DNA of 64,000 nt from positions 79,327,551-79,391,550 of the forward strand of contig CM045761.1 of NCBI GenBank assembly GCA_025200525.1. Reading direction: 5' to 3'. A program made the translations under genes and the position numbers. Position 1 is the first letter of the stretch. Every line of letters begins with the position of its first letter. The notes beneath the pieces were generated by a model that worked only from the letters and a program-made list of their open reading frames with translations, did not search any database and had not been told where the DNA came from. Of the stretch, positions 1 through 11,785 are shown piece after piece. The DNA is from Camellia lanceoleosa. Its lineage: Eukaryota; Streptophyta; Magnoliopsida; Ericales; Theaceae.

Positions 1-124
1 TCAAAGATTATTGGCATGGGTGATGTTTGCTTGGAAACAAATTTGGGCTACAAGGTGTTGCCTAAAGATGTGAGGCATGTTCCCGATATTCGCTTCAATT
101 TGATCTCTATCGGGAAGCTAGATG
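1..124 (+). pseudogene. Tork/Tnt1-like Copia pol fragment (protease end)
   Basis: Plus-strand translation reads through IIGMGDVCLETN, DVRHVPDIRFNLIS and IGKLDE, the well-known stretch just after the protease of Tnt1/Tork-type Copia polyproteins. The reading stops abruptly at LDE, where the sequence becomes the LTR of gypsy A. The matching reverse transcriptase half of what is probably the same Copia copy resumes at 6455. The integrase that should lie between is absent, so it was probably lost in a deletion that also removed the first two kilobases of the gypsy LTR. Lineage call is from motif recall; copy identity is inferred from position and family. Confidence 0.75.
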
Positions 125-624
125 AAACCTAAGAGAGAAGGTGAGTTGGGAGAGAGAGAACTCGTAATCTAGGGTTTGGAATCTGAAAAGAGGATGAAAA
201 ACTGCTTTAAAACGTCAAAAACACGATTTTATACCCAGACGCCCCGCTCCCGGCGGACAAACCCCCGCCGGCGGACACTCCTGAACTCGCTCGAGCGGCC
301 CAACTCCCGCTCGAGCGTACAACCCTGCGCAAGAAATACTGGATGGGTGTTTTTCCCGCTCGAGCACCAAAACCCCCGCTCGAGCGTACAAGGAACAACA
401 GGTCCCCGCTCGAGCGTTAAACTCCCCGCTCGAGCGGACAAGCCAAAAACTGAACATCAACCCTTGGTTTCTAAACTCAACCACCTGCAGTCAACCTGCC
501 CAAAACATCCTATAACCCAAAAATAAAGAATTAAAGGACAACCACAACAATAATAAGACAACAGAATCTACGGAACATAAGTCCGAATATGATAATCAAA
601 TGGGAAAAGACCGGGGTCGCTATA
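125..624 (-). mobile_element. Truncated 3' LTR of gypsy A
   Basis: These 500 bases match 5952-6454 almost perfectly: same telo-box-like AGGGTTT, same palindrome array and same TATA end. The first ~2 kb of the LTR is missing. The main differences from the right copy are at 245-297, where two CGCTCGAGCG sites are replaced by CCCGGCGG-like and CGCCGGCGG-like strings. The join to Copia sequence at about 118-126 lies in a short shared string (TAGAT-AAACC), as expected for a microhomology deletion. Confidence 0.85.
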
Positions 625-641
625 ACCTCCCCCCCTTAAAA
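625..641 (-). other. Polypurine tract of gypsy A
   Basis: Plus strand reads ACCTCCCCCCCTTAAAA directly after the LTR terminus TATA, so on the element strand it is a purine run abutting the 3' LTR. This is the usual plus-strand primer site. The same arrangement is seen in gypsy B at 21867. Confidence 0.75.
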
Positions 642-2755
642 GAATTTCGTCCCCGAAATTAAGGATACACCAAAACACAAGGCCAACTAATTACTCAATA
701 CCAACATTTTCCCCCAATACTAGGAGTGAAACCAATCTTTCTACAAACCGTCAAGCCACTCTTACCAAGGAAGAGACTCACTAAGGGGATACGTTCCAAA
801 AGACAACACTTAAGGTACGCAAATCTCAACAAACCAAACCTTTCCCCGAAACAAAACAACAACCGACTAGTGCTTCAAGCCAAGTCACTATTCAACAACA
901 AGATTCCCAAGAAGCTAACTAAAGCAAATCTTATGAGTAAATAATAAGAAAACATTTTCTTGATCAAGAGACATTTCTCAAAGATAGTCAAATTTTCAAT
1001 GTCAACATTTCAAAATAAATCTTCCATTTTCCATGGAAAGCTCAAGTTTTGTAAATATTTTTCACAAATACAGTGTTATCCAAAACACAAAATCATCCAC
1101 TGTTTATTCACTAAAAAGATTCATTTAGAATTCCTCAAAATCCTTGATTTAAATCAATTTCTCAACAACACCCTTAGGTGGCCCAAACACTAGGACAAAA
1201 TTTTGTTTTCCCATTCTTTTCAACATACTATTAGCAACAACTATCACTCATACAGTGATACCAAAACCAACACGAAGCATAACATTTCTATAATGATAGT
1301 TAATAGAAATAAATACAGTGCTACCAACACATAAGGCATAAGAAATTCATGGTTTTGCAATTTCATCCCGCCTCCCTTTACTTAACCAGTTTAATAACAT
1401 ACACCTGGTCAAACAATAAAATGAGATAACAACTCATATAAAGCATTTTTCACTTCACCACAGATAAGCATATTAGCTATATCATATTAACAACAAATAG
1501 AAATATTTCTATTATCAATGAGCACACACATAAGTGATGCTAATGGAGTCCATCCCCTATCTCCTCCCAACAAATCCGATTTAGAGGTCCATCCCCTATC
1601 TCCTCCAAAACAAAATGCATATGCAATGTAATACACACTTGCCATATACAACACATAATCAATACATGAATGTTCTGTATTAATTCAATCCAAAATAAAT
1701 GACTTATTTTCGCTATACCTAAGCCATTTGCAAGGTCTACAACAATCAAAACTATCCTCAAGGTGATCAATGCCAACTCAAAACACAATACCAATAAACT
1801 GACAAATCAACTCAACAAACTCCACACTCAGTAATCCACACACTGATGTGCCACTCAAATTACTAACCCCAAATACGGAGTTCTCCACACAAATCCCCAA
1901 ATTTTGGAATCTCATCGGATCTCCTAAAATCAAATCACACCAACATTATTTCTAAGGGATTACCATCCTCCAAGGCTAGATAGAAAGCTTGCTCAACTCC
2001 TCAACCGAAAACCGACATGGTCAACTTCAATTACAACAATCTTAATCGCGACGAACAATTTTGGCCAACGCCATTCTCGTTATTTTAGAACACAAACTGT
2101 TCTTCCTCTAAAGGATGCTGCCAGTATTCACTCGCAAACCATACCCAACAATTGATAACCAATCACCACACAAACACTACCCCTATACAACCGATGGGGT
2201 CACCACGAACTAGCTAACTAGCAAAGCTCAAAACACATACCAACAAACAAGTACCATTTTCACTAACCCGAGATGCAAATCCCACACAACCTTGCCAACA
2301 CCACACACTCTCGAAACCATCACATCTAACACATACATCCACGGGTTCCCGTTCTCAACAATCAAACTCTAACATGAACAAGATTCACAAACCAACACAT
2401 AGTTAACGCAATATACAGTGCCAAGCAAGCAACAACGCTAGGATCCTTGATCCCATTAACAACTTCTCAAAATAAATAGAGAGTTCGAAATCTCATACAT
2501 ACTCCCCAATACATGAGGATTAAACAAACAACACTATGCATATAAATGCGATACATAAGCATGGTGCCTCAGCATCCCTCAGTACACCAGTCCACAACAA
2601 AATCAATATACATGATACACCACCGGCCAACATCACAAAAAGTCCCTCTCCAAGGTAACACTATAGGGCTAACTAATTAGTCGCCCCTCGCAAAGGACAA
2701 GAACGTCTACCATGGCCCAGCTAGCCACAAACAAAACAACCGCCAGACCTTCTAC
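642..2755 (-). other. Non-coding 3' internal region of gypsy A
   Basis: No long or recognisable reading frame. The part from about 1390 to 1790 resembles the LTRs of the same family: AAATGAGATAACAACTCAT (compare 20337-20355), a doubled CATCCCCTATCTCCTCC string at 1545-1605, and a TCTACAACAATC string. It also holds several ATACAGTG words. This suggests that LTR sequence has been copied into, or is shared with, the 3' untranslated region. Pol is absent. Confidence 0.6.
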
Positions 2756-3487
2756 TCAGAGACTGGTCTGAAACCTGAACCTCCCCAAGACCCCATCATC
2801 ACTAGCAATCAGGGCCTCCACATGGGCCGCTGCCTCAACTAAAGTATAGTAATCCTTCCACAAGGATCCAGCTACCTTCTCCCGAATATCGAAACACAAC
2901 CGCCTTTCGAACTCAAAACAACGACTCTCCTCTGTTGTCACCAACTCTGGAGCAAACCTCGACTAACTATCACATAGCATCTCAAACTGTGCCACAGGGG
3001 TAGCATCCTAACGCAACTCCAAAAACTGATCTCTCAACCTTTCCCGAGCAGAAGGAGGGAAATACTTGGCCAAAAAGGCCTCGGTAAAAGCAACCCACGT
3101 GCCACCCACATTATTCTTAGTCTTCTTCCACCAATAACTCGCATCACTCTTCAACTGAAAAGTCACCAAAGAAACCCTCAACTCCTCATCTTCGACTCTG
3201 AGCATATCAAGAGTCTTAGTAATCTGCTCTAACCAATTCTCTGCTTCCAACGATCTAGCCTCCCCCACAAACTCAGGTGGACCGGAGCGAAAGAACTCCT
3301 TAGTAAGCTTGAGAGCATGCCCTCTGCCGCCCTCAGTACGAGCTAGGGCGTCTTGCACTGCTCTCACAATCTCACGTGCGACATCCTCGCCGACAGCCGA
3401 TGCTGCAACGGCAGGTACTAAAGGAACTGCTGTGCCTCTCCCGGCGTTCCTACTACTCAACCGACCTCTACTCCCTCGTGTAGACAT
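2756..3487 (-). pseudogene. Gypsy A gag remnant
   Basis: Minus-strand gag of a chromovirus-type element; Gag forms the virus-like particle that packages the element RNA. The likely start is the ATG at 3487 (MSTRGSRGRLSSRN), rather than the longer upstream frame. The retrotransposon-gag core is visible: GPPEFVGE, AENWLEQI, DASYWWKK, FTEAFLAKYFPPSARERLRDQFLEL, then after two in-frame TAG stops FERRLCFDIREKVAG and YTLVEAAAHVEAL. The stops near 3008 and 2960 stand where glutamine and tyrosine-type codons would be expected. No zinc knuckle and no protease follow. Non-functional. Confidence 0.85.
2945..3007 (-). other. In-frame stop-bearing gap of the gag remnant
   Basis: The gag frame stays in phase across this stretch but is cut by two TAG codons, so the gag breaks by point mutation rather than by frameshift. 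Both can be explained by single C-to-T changes on one strand or the other, which fits decay of methylated transposon DNA. Confidence 0.55.
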
Positions 3488-3905
3488 CCTATAAAGCACA
3501 AGATAAATTACACTTAGCGCAAAGCACGATAGCCTTCTCCGAGGCATACACTACCACCAAAAGGTCACAAGACACACTTAGTCTCAAAATTTACATCTCT
3601 ATTGCATATAAACATCTAAACATGTAAACACATAATCGAATCAAGTCCACAAAGATAGCCACTCATCCCGGAACTCTCAAGGAATTCCTATCAGAAACCA
3701 CGTTGATCAGGCGCGTTTCCAAAAGGACCTCAAAGCAAGTTCACCGGCTATGAATACTATCCAAGAGACTGAATCCCATGCTCACATAAATGCAACACAT
3801 AAGTCCTAATTCTCATGGTATCTATATGCAACGTCCTCACTACACGTAGTAAACCCACTGTGGTAAAAACCACTTCCCACGAGCTCAAGGTATTCAAACC
3901 TGGCA

Positions 3906-3917
3906 GCTCTGATACCA
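3906..3917 (-). other. Primer-binding site of gypsy A (tRNA-Met type)
   Basis: Minus strand reads TGGTATCAGAGC three bases from the LTR end at 3921. This is the standard plant initiator tRNA-Met primer site and fixes both the orientation and the LTR boundary. Confidence 0.85.
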
Positions 3918-4974
3918 AGTTGTCACGCCCCACTTTTTATTACTCGAAGTCATTACCAATTCCATTAACTTAATTCAATTTCAGAGATAACATGCGGAAA
4001 TAAACTCATACATTCAATCCGTAGAAGTGATTAACAATACTCTCATTCGTATGCAAAGTAAATATTACATGAGCATTCTAAATAAGATGCCCTCAGGCTT
4101 ACAACATTAAATAATCAAATGAAGGGTGCAACCCTTTTACACATATGGCATTCCGCCTACAACGAAGTGGCCCCGTGGCCAACAAATAAGTAAATTCAAC
4201 TCTTGCAGCTCAACCTGCTTAATACCTGAAAAAGATTCAACAACGTGGGATGAACATATAGTCCAGTAGGGATCTCAACATGATCCTCAACAATAACAAC
4301 ATTACAAATAGCTATGATCATGCACACTCATTCTCGTACTAGAATAGTTTTATGACATTTTATACAAAATATATATATGTATGAACTTTTCTTGAAAACA
4401 ACCGTTTCAAACAACGCCATGTTTATTTATCTTTCCTTATTCCTTTCATTAGTTCCCATTCCCATTCTTTTATACATAAGCAATTACTTAGGAAATAAAT
4501 TCACTAAGACCACTACTATTCTCCAATTTTCACACAAACAACAGATGTGCCTTTCTAGAACATATTTCTAAAATATTTGATTCTCTTTACACTTCTAAAA
4601 GACAAGGGGTAGCAACTGATACATGATTAACACAAGATAATCCATTTACAATTTCATGACACGAATGTCTACATTGCCTATGACACATAGTCTATGGCAC
4701 AATTCACCTTTCCTTTTATGGCTCAGAACCTAGCCAAATACTTCAACAAGGGTTTCATCTCTTATTAACAATCTTTTCAATTCAACAGGGATAACAAATC
4801 AAGTTAAACCTCTCATATAACATAACAAATACACAAGTTGGTATTGTATCAATCACAATCAAATTCACTTCCATACTTCCCAACTGATACACATTTTGGT
4901 GATGTATCATATCAAATAGATAAGCATATGAGCTGTATCTCTGCAATAGGCACGCATATAAGCAGCAACCCTGG

Positions 4975-5070
4975 GTTCATCCCCTATCTTCCCATAATCA
5001 TTAACCCTTAGAGGTACATCCCCATCTTCCCTAAACCGTGGAGTACATCCCCTATCTCCTCCCATACACA
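4975..5070. repeat. Repeated CATCCCCTATCTCC motif in LTR A
   Basis: Three degenerate copies of a roughly 30-bp block containing CATCCCCTATCTCCTCCC. Similar doubled blocks stand at 1545-1605, 18848-18905, 20503-20560, about 25000-25030 and, in reverse, 30831-30893. Family-wide retention suggests a promoter or enhancer unit, but no factor is known to me. Confidence 0.65.
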
Positions 5071-6071
5071 AGTAATGCATATAAACACAACGTCATATAC
5101 ACAAACAATCAATGGTGTAATGCATACACAACAATTCAACACAACCGTGTCATCCTCCACCGATGACCAAGGACAAAACCTCTAGATGCAGGTATGTTGT
5201 ACATCTATTAACAGACTCAATTATCATGAAACTACAAACCCTATAACAAAACTAACATGGCAGTTAAAGATACAACCACCACATATGTGTGTTCAACACT
5301 CACATTACAATAATCCAACTCTCATACCTTTTGCCTTCACAAATTCAATTCCCTGGACAATAAGGCCATAACTCATTTTAACCCATTACATTCTTTTCCA
5401 AGCCACTCCAATTTAATTATGCAAATTAAGTTATAATCATTAAACTAGGGTTTTCCTCCCTCTTTCTCAATATTGACCTAAAAGGCTCAATTATTAACAA
5501 CAAACAACAATGATCACATTGAAGACCCAAAATACATAAGTATTGCCCAACGATCAGAACCCCTCTATTAATTTATTAAATCAAATAAAATTAGGGTTTT
5601 CTCTCCTTTCAACAACAACATGCTAATTAACACCCCAATTAGCCTAAACCATAACTAATGATAATAAACCCAACTCCAACAGTCAACCCAAGGTTCAACC
5701 TCATGATTTTTAATAAATCCAACATGATATACTGTTTTTATGCAATACAAAAACTACCACATGTCTATCTATAGATGGAGTATTGAAAAGAAACAAGGAG
5801 AATCCCTACCTCAAAGGAGAACCCAAATGGAGAAGATTGACCCGAAATCCAAGTTCTCCAAATCCACAATTCTTCAGATAAAAAAGTAGCCATCACTCTC
5901 CTCTACCTTTTTAATAAAGGATCTAGGTTAGAAACTCACTCTAAGTAGATCAAACCTAAGAGAGAAGGTGAGTTGGGAGAGAGAGAACTCGTAATCTAGG
6001 GTTTGGAATCTGAAAAGAGGATGAAAAACTGCTTTAAAACGTCAAAAACACGATTTTATACCCAGACGCCC

Positions 6072-6266
6072 CGCTCGAGCGGACAAACCCCCGCTCGAGC
6101 GAACACTCACAGACTCCCGCTCGAGCGGCCCAACTCCCGCTCGAGCGTACAACCCTGCGCAAGAAATACTGGATGGGTGTTTTTCCCGCTCGAGCGCCAA
6201 AACCCCCGCTCGAGCGTACAAGGAACAACAGGTCCCCGCTCGAGCGTTAAACTCCCCGCTCGAGCG
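6072..6266. repeat. Paired palindrome array in LTR A
   Basis: Eight perfect copies of the self-complementary decamer CGCTCGAGCG start at 6072, 6092, 6118, 6138, 6187, 6207, 6237 and 6257. They form four pairs, each exactly 20 bp apart, with linkers of 10 bp that differ in sequence. The left LTR has corresponding copies at 288, 308, 357 (last base A), 377, 407 and 427, also in 20-bp pairs. Confidence 0.95.
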
Positions 6267-6454
6267 GACAAGCCAAAAACTGAACATCAACCCTTGGTTT
6301 CTAAACTCAACCACCTGCAGTCAACCTGCCCAAAACATCCTATAACCCAAAAATAAAGAATTAAAGGACAACCACAACAATAATAAGACAACAGAATCTA
6401 CGGAACATAAGTCCGAATATGATAATCAAATGGGAAAAGACCGGGGTCGCTATA

Positions 6455-8207
6455 AAAATGGGGGAGATATGTAGCCATTTCTTGAAGATGTAGATGATGA
6501 TACCACTCCAAATGAAGTTGAGCCTGAAATTGAGGAAGATCATTCAACTCAAAAACCACCACCACAACTTGAGTTGAGGAAATCTACAAGGGACCGGTAA
6601 CTTTCGAGAAAATATCCTCCCAATGAATTTGTGTTGATTTCTGATCAAGGGGAGCCCGAGAGCTACCAAGAAGCAATTGAGCATGCAAAAAAAGATGATT
6701 GGAAAAAGGCCATGGAAGAGGAGATGAATTCCTTGCTTGAAAATCAAACTTATGATTTAGTGAAGTTACCTTAGGGGAGGAAAATTCTGAAAAATAAATG
6801 GGTTTTCAAATTAAAGAATGATAGCAAGAATTTGAGGTACAAAGCACGTCTTGTTGTGAAAGACTTTGGGCAAAAGAAAAGTATTGACTTTGATGAGACT
6901 TGCTAGTTGTGAAGATGCCTTCTATTCGGGTTGTACTTGGCATGGCCGCAAGTATGACCTTTAAAGTTAAGCAACTTGATGTGTAGACCGCATTTCTTCA
7001 TGGTGACTTTGAAGAAGAAATTTACATAGAGTAACCGGAAGGTTTTGTAGAGAAAGGGAAAGAAAAATTTGTTTGTAAATTGAAGAAAAGTTTGTATGGC
7101 CTCAAGCAAGCCCCGCGACAATGGTACAAAAAAATTTGACTCTTTCATGATGAATAATGGTTTTTCTAAAACCACTTCGGACCATTGTATGTTTGTGAAA
7201 AAAATTTCAGATGGAAAATTTATTATTCTTTTGCTTTATATTGATGACATGTTAATTGTGGGTCAAGATTACACTATGATTAACAGGTTGAAATTAGAGT
7301 TGGGCAAGTCGTTTGTTATGAAAGATTTGGTGCCGGCAAAGCAAATACTTGGTATGAAAATTTTTTGTGATCGCAAAAAAGGACTGATTTGGTTGTCTCA
7401 AGAAAGTTACATTGAAAAAGTTCTTAATAGGTTCAACATGGATAAAGTGAAGTCCGTTGGTTGTCCACATGGGGGTCACTCAAGCTTAGTTCGAATCAAT
7501 GTCCTACAAGTGAGAAAGACAAGAAGAGATGTTGAAAACTTCTTATGCTTCAGCGGTTGGTTCTTTGATGTACGCCATGGTTTGTACAAGGCCGAATATT
7601 ACTCATGCCGTTTGTGTGGTGAGTTAGTTTCTCTCTAATCCGGGATAAGAACATTGGGCAGCGATAAAATGGATTCTAAGGTATCTTCGAGGGACTTCGA
7701 AGGTGTGTTTGTGTTTTGGGGATGATAAACTGATGCTTGATGGATTCACAGACTCTGACATGGCCGATGATGTTGATTCTAGAAAATCTACTTCCGTGTA
7801 TGTGATGACATTTGCAAGGAGAGCTGTGGCATGGCAATCTAAATTACAAAAATGTGTTGCTCTCTCAACTACCGAATCTGAATTTATTGCCATTACGAAA
7901 GCTTGCAAAAGAGAGTTATGGTTGAAGAAATTTTTGTAAGAGTTGGGTTTGAAGTAAGAAAAGTATGTGCTTTATTGTGATAGTCAAGGTGCTATTCATT
8001 TGAGTAAAAATTTTACTTTTCATTCGAGATCAAAACACATTGATGTGAGATACCATTGGATTCGTGATGTGTTAGATTCGAAATTGTTGCAACTCAAAAT
8101 GGTTCACACGGATGATAATATTTCGGATATGTTGACTAAGACTTTGTCAAAGGACAAACATTTGAAGTGTCGAACTTTGGCGAGTATGGTTGATGTCTCC
8201 ACCTAAG
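6455..8207 (+). pseudogene. Tork-like Copia RT and RNase H remnant
   Basis: Second half of a Copia polyprotein. The RT entry region reads DDWKKAMEEEMNSLLENQTY. NKWVFKLK, ARLVVKDFGQ and [15 protein letters not shown] follow, with the catalytic motif YIDDMLIVG near 7240. RNase H is visible at 7736-8160 with SDMADDVDSRKSTS, ALSTTESEF, YCDSQGAIHL and HIDVRYHWIRD. Several in-frame stops (TAA at ~6598, TAG at ~6772, ~6983 and ~7033) and frameshifts near 6905 and 7470-7700 kill the frame. The region matches the family of the fragment at 1-124. It is the host element into which gypsy A jumped. Confidence 0.85.
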
Positions 8208-8209
8208 TC

Positions 8210-8224
8210 GGTAGGGGGAAGAAT
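8210..8224 (+). other. Polypurine tract of Tork-like Copia
   Basis: GGTAGGGGGAAGAAT lies directly between the end of RNase H and an LTR starting TGTCGGGTATACC, the position and composition expected for the plus-strand primer. Confidence 0.7.
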
Positions 8225-8876
8225 TGTCGGGTATACCTCTTTATTGGAGTATGGGACCCAATTGGTTTATTAAAATATTTAATTTGGTTTGATATTGGTT
8301 ATAATATATTATATCTAACTTTTGGAGGCCCAACGAGTATTTTATAAGCAATTCGATAACAACTAGGGTTTTGATAAAAAAAACCCAAGAGTTCACAATA
8401 TATATTGGTATTGTTTTTGTTCTTCGAAAGGCGTGCAACAGCGGTGATTGTGATTTTGATTGCTGGTGAGATAGTGTTTGGGGATAGTCAAATTTGGTGG
8501 GTTTTGTTACTGAAGCATAGTTTACTGTGTGAGTGTCATTTGGATCAAAATCAATTCGGTGGAGTTCAAATTTTGGGTTTTCTACAATCTTGTTTCGAAG
8601 ACTTTTATTCGTTTATTTGGTGAGTTCTTTTCTCTTAGCTATTTGTGATTATTTGGAATTCACTAAGGATGGTTTGTGAGACCATTTTTGTCTCGTTTGT
8701 AATCGTTTAGAAACTCTTTGGCTGATAGTGGAATCAAATTTCGATCCCGTAGACGTACCTCACATTGAGGGAACCACGTAAAATTCTTGTGTCGTTGTTG
8801 ATTTAATTTTTCCGCATTAGTTTTTTTTATTCCCATTGATTGATTTAATTATAGGAAATCATATATTTTCCCTAAC
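8225..8876 (+). mobile_element. 3' LTR of Tork-like Copia (right end uncertain)
   Basis: Begins TGTCGGGTATACC after the polypurine tract and runs to about 8876, where Sirevirus coding sequence begins abruptly inside its pre-integrase region. The right boundary is not a clean CA and no target duplication is visible, so the LTR may be truncated. It contains an A/T-rich 5' half and a T-rich end with TTTTTCCGCATTAG. No gene. Confidence 0.6.
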
Positions 8877-11673
8877 GAAAACTTATTGCACTATTGAGAA
8901 CATCCTAGAAAACAAAACCTTATTTGTAGGTTATAGATATGAGAATGTATATGTGTTTGATTTGCATGATTTGTCTTCTCATTTTAATATTAAATGTTTA
9001 TTTTCTATAAATGATAATGGCTGGCTTTGGTATAGAAGATTAGGACATGCTCATTTTGATTTAATTTCTAAACTTTCAAAAAATGAGTTAGTCATTGGTT
9101 TACCAAAAATTATTTTTGAAAAAGACAAACTTTGGGATACATGTTAATTTGGAAAACAAATTAGAATTTCTTTCAAATCCAAAAACGTTGTTTCAACTAC
9201 TAGACCTCTTGAACATTAAGTTTGGGAGGAAAACCTTATACTCTTATTTGTGTTGATGATTATACTAGATATATATGGGTATTATTTTTAGTACACAAAA
9301 ATGAAGCTTTTTATAATTTCTCAAAACTACGTAAAAGAATTCAAAATGAAAAAAAATCTTAATATTTGTAGTGTTAGAAGTGATCATGGTAAAGAATTTG
9401 AAAATGATGATTTTATTATGTTTTGTGATGACGTAAGAATAAATTATAATTTCTCAGCTCCTAGAACTCTGCAACAAAATAGTGTGGTTGAAAGAAAAAA
9501 TAAAACTCTTGAAAAAATGGCCCGTACTATGATTTGTGAGAATTATTTACCTAGATATTTTGGGGTTGAAGCCGTTTTCACTGGATGCTATGCTATAAAT
9601 CGTGCTATGATTAGACCTATTCTTAAAAAAACCCCTTATGAAATTTGGAAAGGTAGAAAACTTAATATTAGTCACTTGCGTGCATTTGGTTGTAAATGCT
9701 TCGTATTAAATAACAATAAAGATAACTTAGGAAAATTTGATACTAAATTGGATGAAACTATATTTCTTGGTTATTCAATTTCCAGTAAAGCTTATAGAGA
9801 ATTCAATAAAAAAACTCTACTTGTTGAAGAATCTGTGCATGTTGCTTTTGATGAATCTAATAACATTATTCCTAAGAATCTTGTCAGTGATGATATTGCA
9901 GAAAATCAACCAAGCATGCAGAACATTTACATAAAAGAAAATAAAGAAAATCCATTACGCAAACATGAAGAAAAAGTGACAATGGAGAAACTTCAAGAAA
10001 TATATGATCTTCCAAAAAATGACTCAAATTTACCAAGGGAATGGAAATATGCTCATGGCCACCCCAAAGACCTTATCATAGGTGATGTAGCAGAAGGTAT
10101 AAAAACTTGTTCCTCTGTTAAAAATGTTTGTGGTAACTTAGCGTTTGTTTCACAAATTGAACCAAAATCATTTTTAGAAGCTGAAAATGATGAAAACTAG
10201 ATTTTAACAATGCAAGAAGAATTAAATCAATTTGAAAGGAATGGCGTTTGGTTTTGGACCCCTCGACCTAAGGATCATCCCGTTATTGGTACAAAATGGA
10301 TTTTTCGAAATAAAATGGATGAATCCGAAGTTGTTATTCGAAACAAAGCTAAGGTTATAATCAAGAAGAGGGCATTGATTTTGATGAAACTTCTGCACCA
10401 GTTGCTACACTTGAAGCTATTAGAATGTTACTTGCTTTGGCATGTTTTAAAAATTTTAAATTATATCAAATGGATGTTAAAAGTACTTTTTTAAAGGGAT
10501 GCAGTTTGGAAGAAGTTTATGTTGAAAAACCTCCCGGTTTTGAAAATCATAAATACCCTGATCATGTTTTCAAACTTTCAAAAGCCTTATATGGCTTAAA
10601 ACAAGCTCTTGGAGCATGGTATGAAAGATTGAGTAATTTTCTACTTAACAAAGGTTTTTCTAGAGGAAAAATTGATACAACTCTTTTTATAAAAACCAAG
10701 AAGGAGGATATGGGAATTGTTCAAATTTATGTTGATGATATCATTTTCGGTACTACTAATGAAAATTTGTGCAAAGAATTTGTTAAAAATATGCAGGGTG
10801 AATTCGAAATGAGTATGATTGGGGAGTTAAATTACTTCCACGGTCTACAAATTAAACAAACCAAGGATAGGATCCATTTAAAGCAAATAAAATATATCAA
10901 GGATCTACTAAAAAGGTTTGAAATGGAATCATCAAAGCCTGCAGCAACTCCAATGAGCACATCAATAAAAATCGACAAAGTTGAACAAGGAAAACCAGTA
11001 GATGAAAGAAATATCGAGGTATGATCGGTTCTTTACTTTATTTTACTGCTAGTAGACCTGATATAATATTTAGTGTTTGTATGTGTGCACGTTTTCAATC
11101 CGCACCTAAAGAGTCACACATTATCGTAGTCAAACGTATTTTCAGATATCTTGTTGGCACTCCAAATTTGGGATTATGGTATCCTAAGGAAACTACTTTT
11201 GAACTTTCTGGTTACTCGGATGCCAACTTTGCAGGATGTAGACTTGATCGTAAAAGCACTAGTGGCACTTGTCATTTTCTTGGATACTCACTCACTTCTT
11301 GGTTTTGCAAAAAACAAAACTCAGTGGCCCTGTGAACTGCTGAAGCAGATTCATTGCCGCCGCTGGGTGTTGTGCACAATTGCTTGGGATGAAACAACAA
11401 CTTCAAGATTTTGGATTTCACCATGATCATATTCCTATAAAATGTAACAACACTAGTGCCATTAACCTTTCAAAAAATCCTATTCAACACTCACGCACTA
11501 AACACATTGAAATAAGGAAACATTTTCTAAGAGATCATGTACTCAAAGGTGACATTGAACTCGAATTTGTGCCTACAAATCATCAATTAGCTAACATATT
11601 TACCAAGTCTCTTAATGAAGAACAATTTTGTTATATTAGAACTGAACTTGGTATGATGAATACTCCAATATAA
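8877..11673 (+). pseudogene. Sirevirus E: integrase, RT and RNase H remnant
   Basis: The 3' half of a Sirevirus (Ty1/Copia) polyprotein, starting mid pre-integrase (CTIENILENKTLF) and closely matching 17110-18126. Integrase retains SVRSDHGKEFE and VVERKNKTLEKMAR. Compared with the other copy, about 41 bp around 9214 are missing, which removes the first catalytic aspartate segment (LLHIDLF). RT shows KLYQMDVKSTFLKG, LYGLKQALGAWYERL and IYVDDIIFG (10729-10750). RNase H shows YSDANFAGCRLDRKSTSG and HIEIRKHFLRDHV, ending LGMMNTPI with a TAA. Frameshifts lie near 10350 and 11020, and a stop near 11334. Confidence 0.9.
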
Positions 11674-11756
11674 TGTTTATATTAAATATAAATTTTAAAT
11701 AAAAAATAATTAAATAAAATAATTATAATAAAAAATTATATATATGTATATATATT

Positions 11757-11785
11757 CTCTCTCTTTCTCTCTCTCTCTCTCACCC
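11757..11785. repeat. CT microsatellite
   Basis: A run of mostly TCTCTC units with one interruption, just after an A/T-rich end of the pol region. Confidence 0.85.

Larger units (their letters stand above)
125..6454 (-). mobile_element. Gypsy A: gag-only chromovirus-type LTR element
   Basis: A minus-strand Ty3/Gypsy element. Its 5' LTR is the right-hand copy (3921-6454). It is followed leftwards by a tRNA-Met primer site (3906-3917), a gag remnant, a long non-coding stretch, a polypurine tract (plus-strand pyrimidines 625-641) and a truncated 3' LTR (125-624). No protease, reverse transcriptase or integrase is recognisable in 642-2755. It is either a gag-only non-autonomous form or an internally deleted copy. 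It sits inside a Copia element. The base run AAAAT following 6454 may be one arm of its target duplication; the other arm is deleted. Confidence 0.8.
3921..6454 (-). mobile_element. 5' LTR of gypsy A (2.53 kb)
   Basis: Plus strand begins TGTCACGCCCC next to the primer site and ends GGGTCGCTATA. On the element strand the LTR therefore starts TA and ends CA, a non-canonical TACA-type terminus shared by gypsies B, C and G here. It contains the CATCCCCTATCTCC motif three times (4975-5070), a CT/GA-rich stretch at 5959-5987, a telo-box-like AGGGTTT at 5998, and the palindrome array at 6072-6266. Most of 3921-5950 is A/T-rich with no coding content. Confidence 0.85.

Noticed and set aside
3309..3494. 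Plus-strand frame opposite the gypsy A gag
   Set aside because: Shadow of the real minus-strand gag frame.
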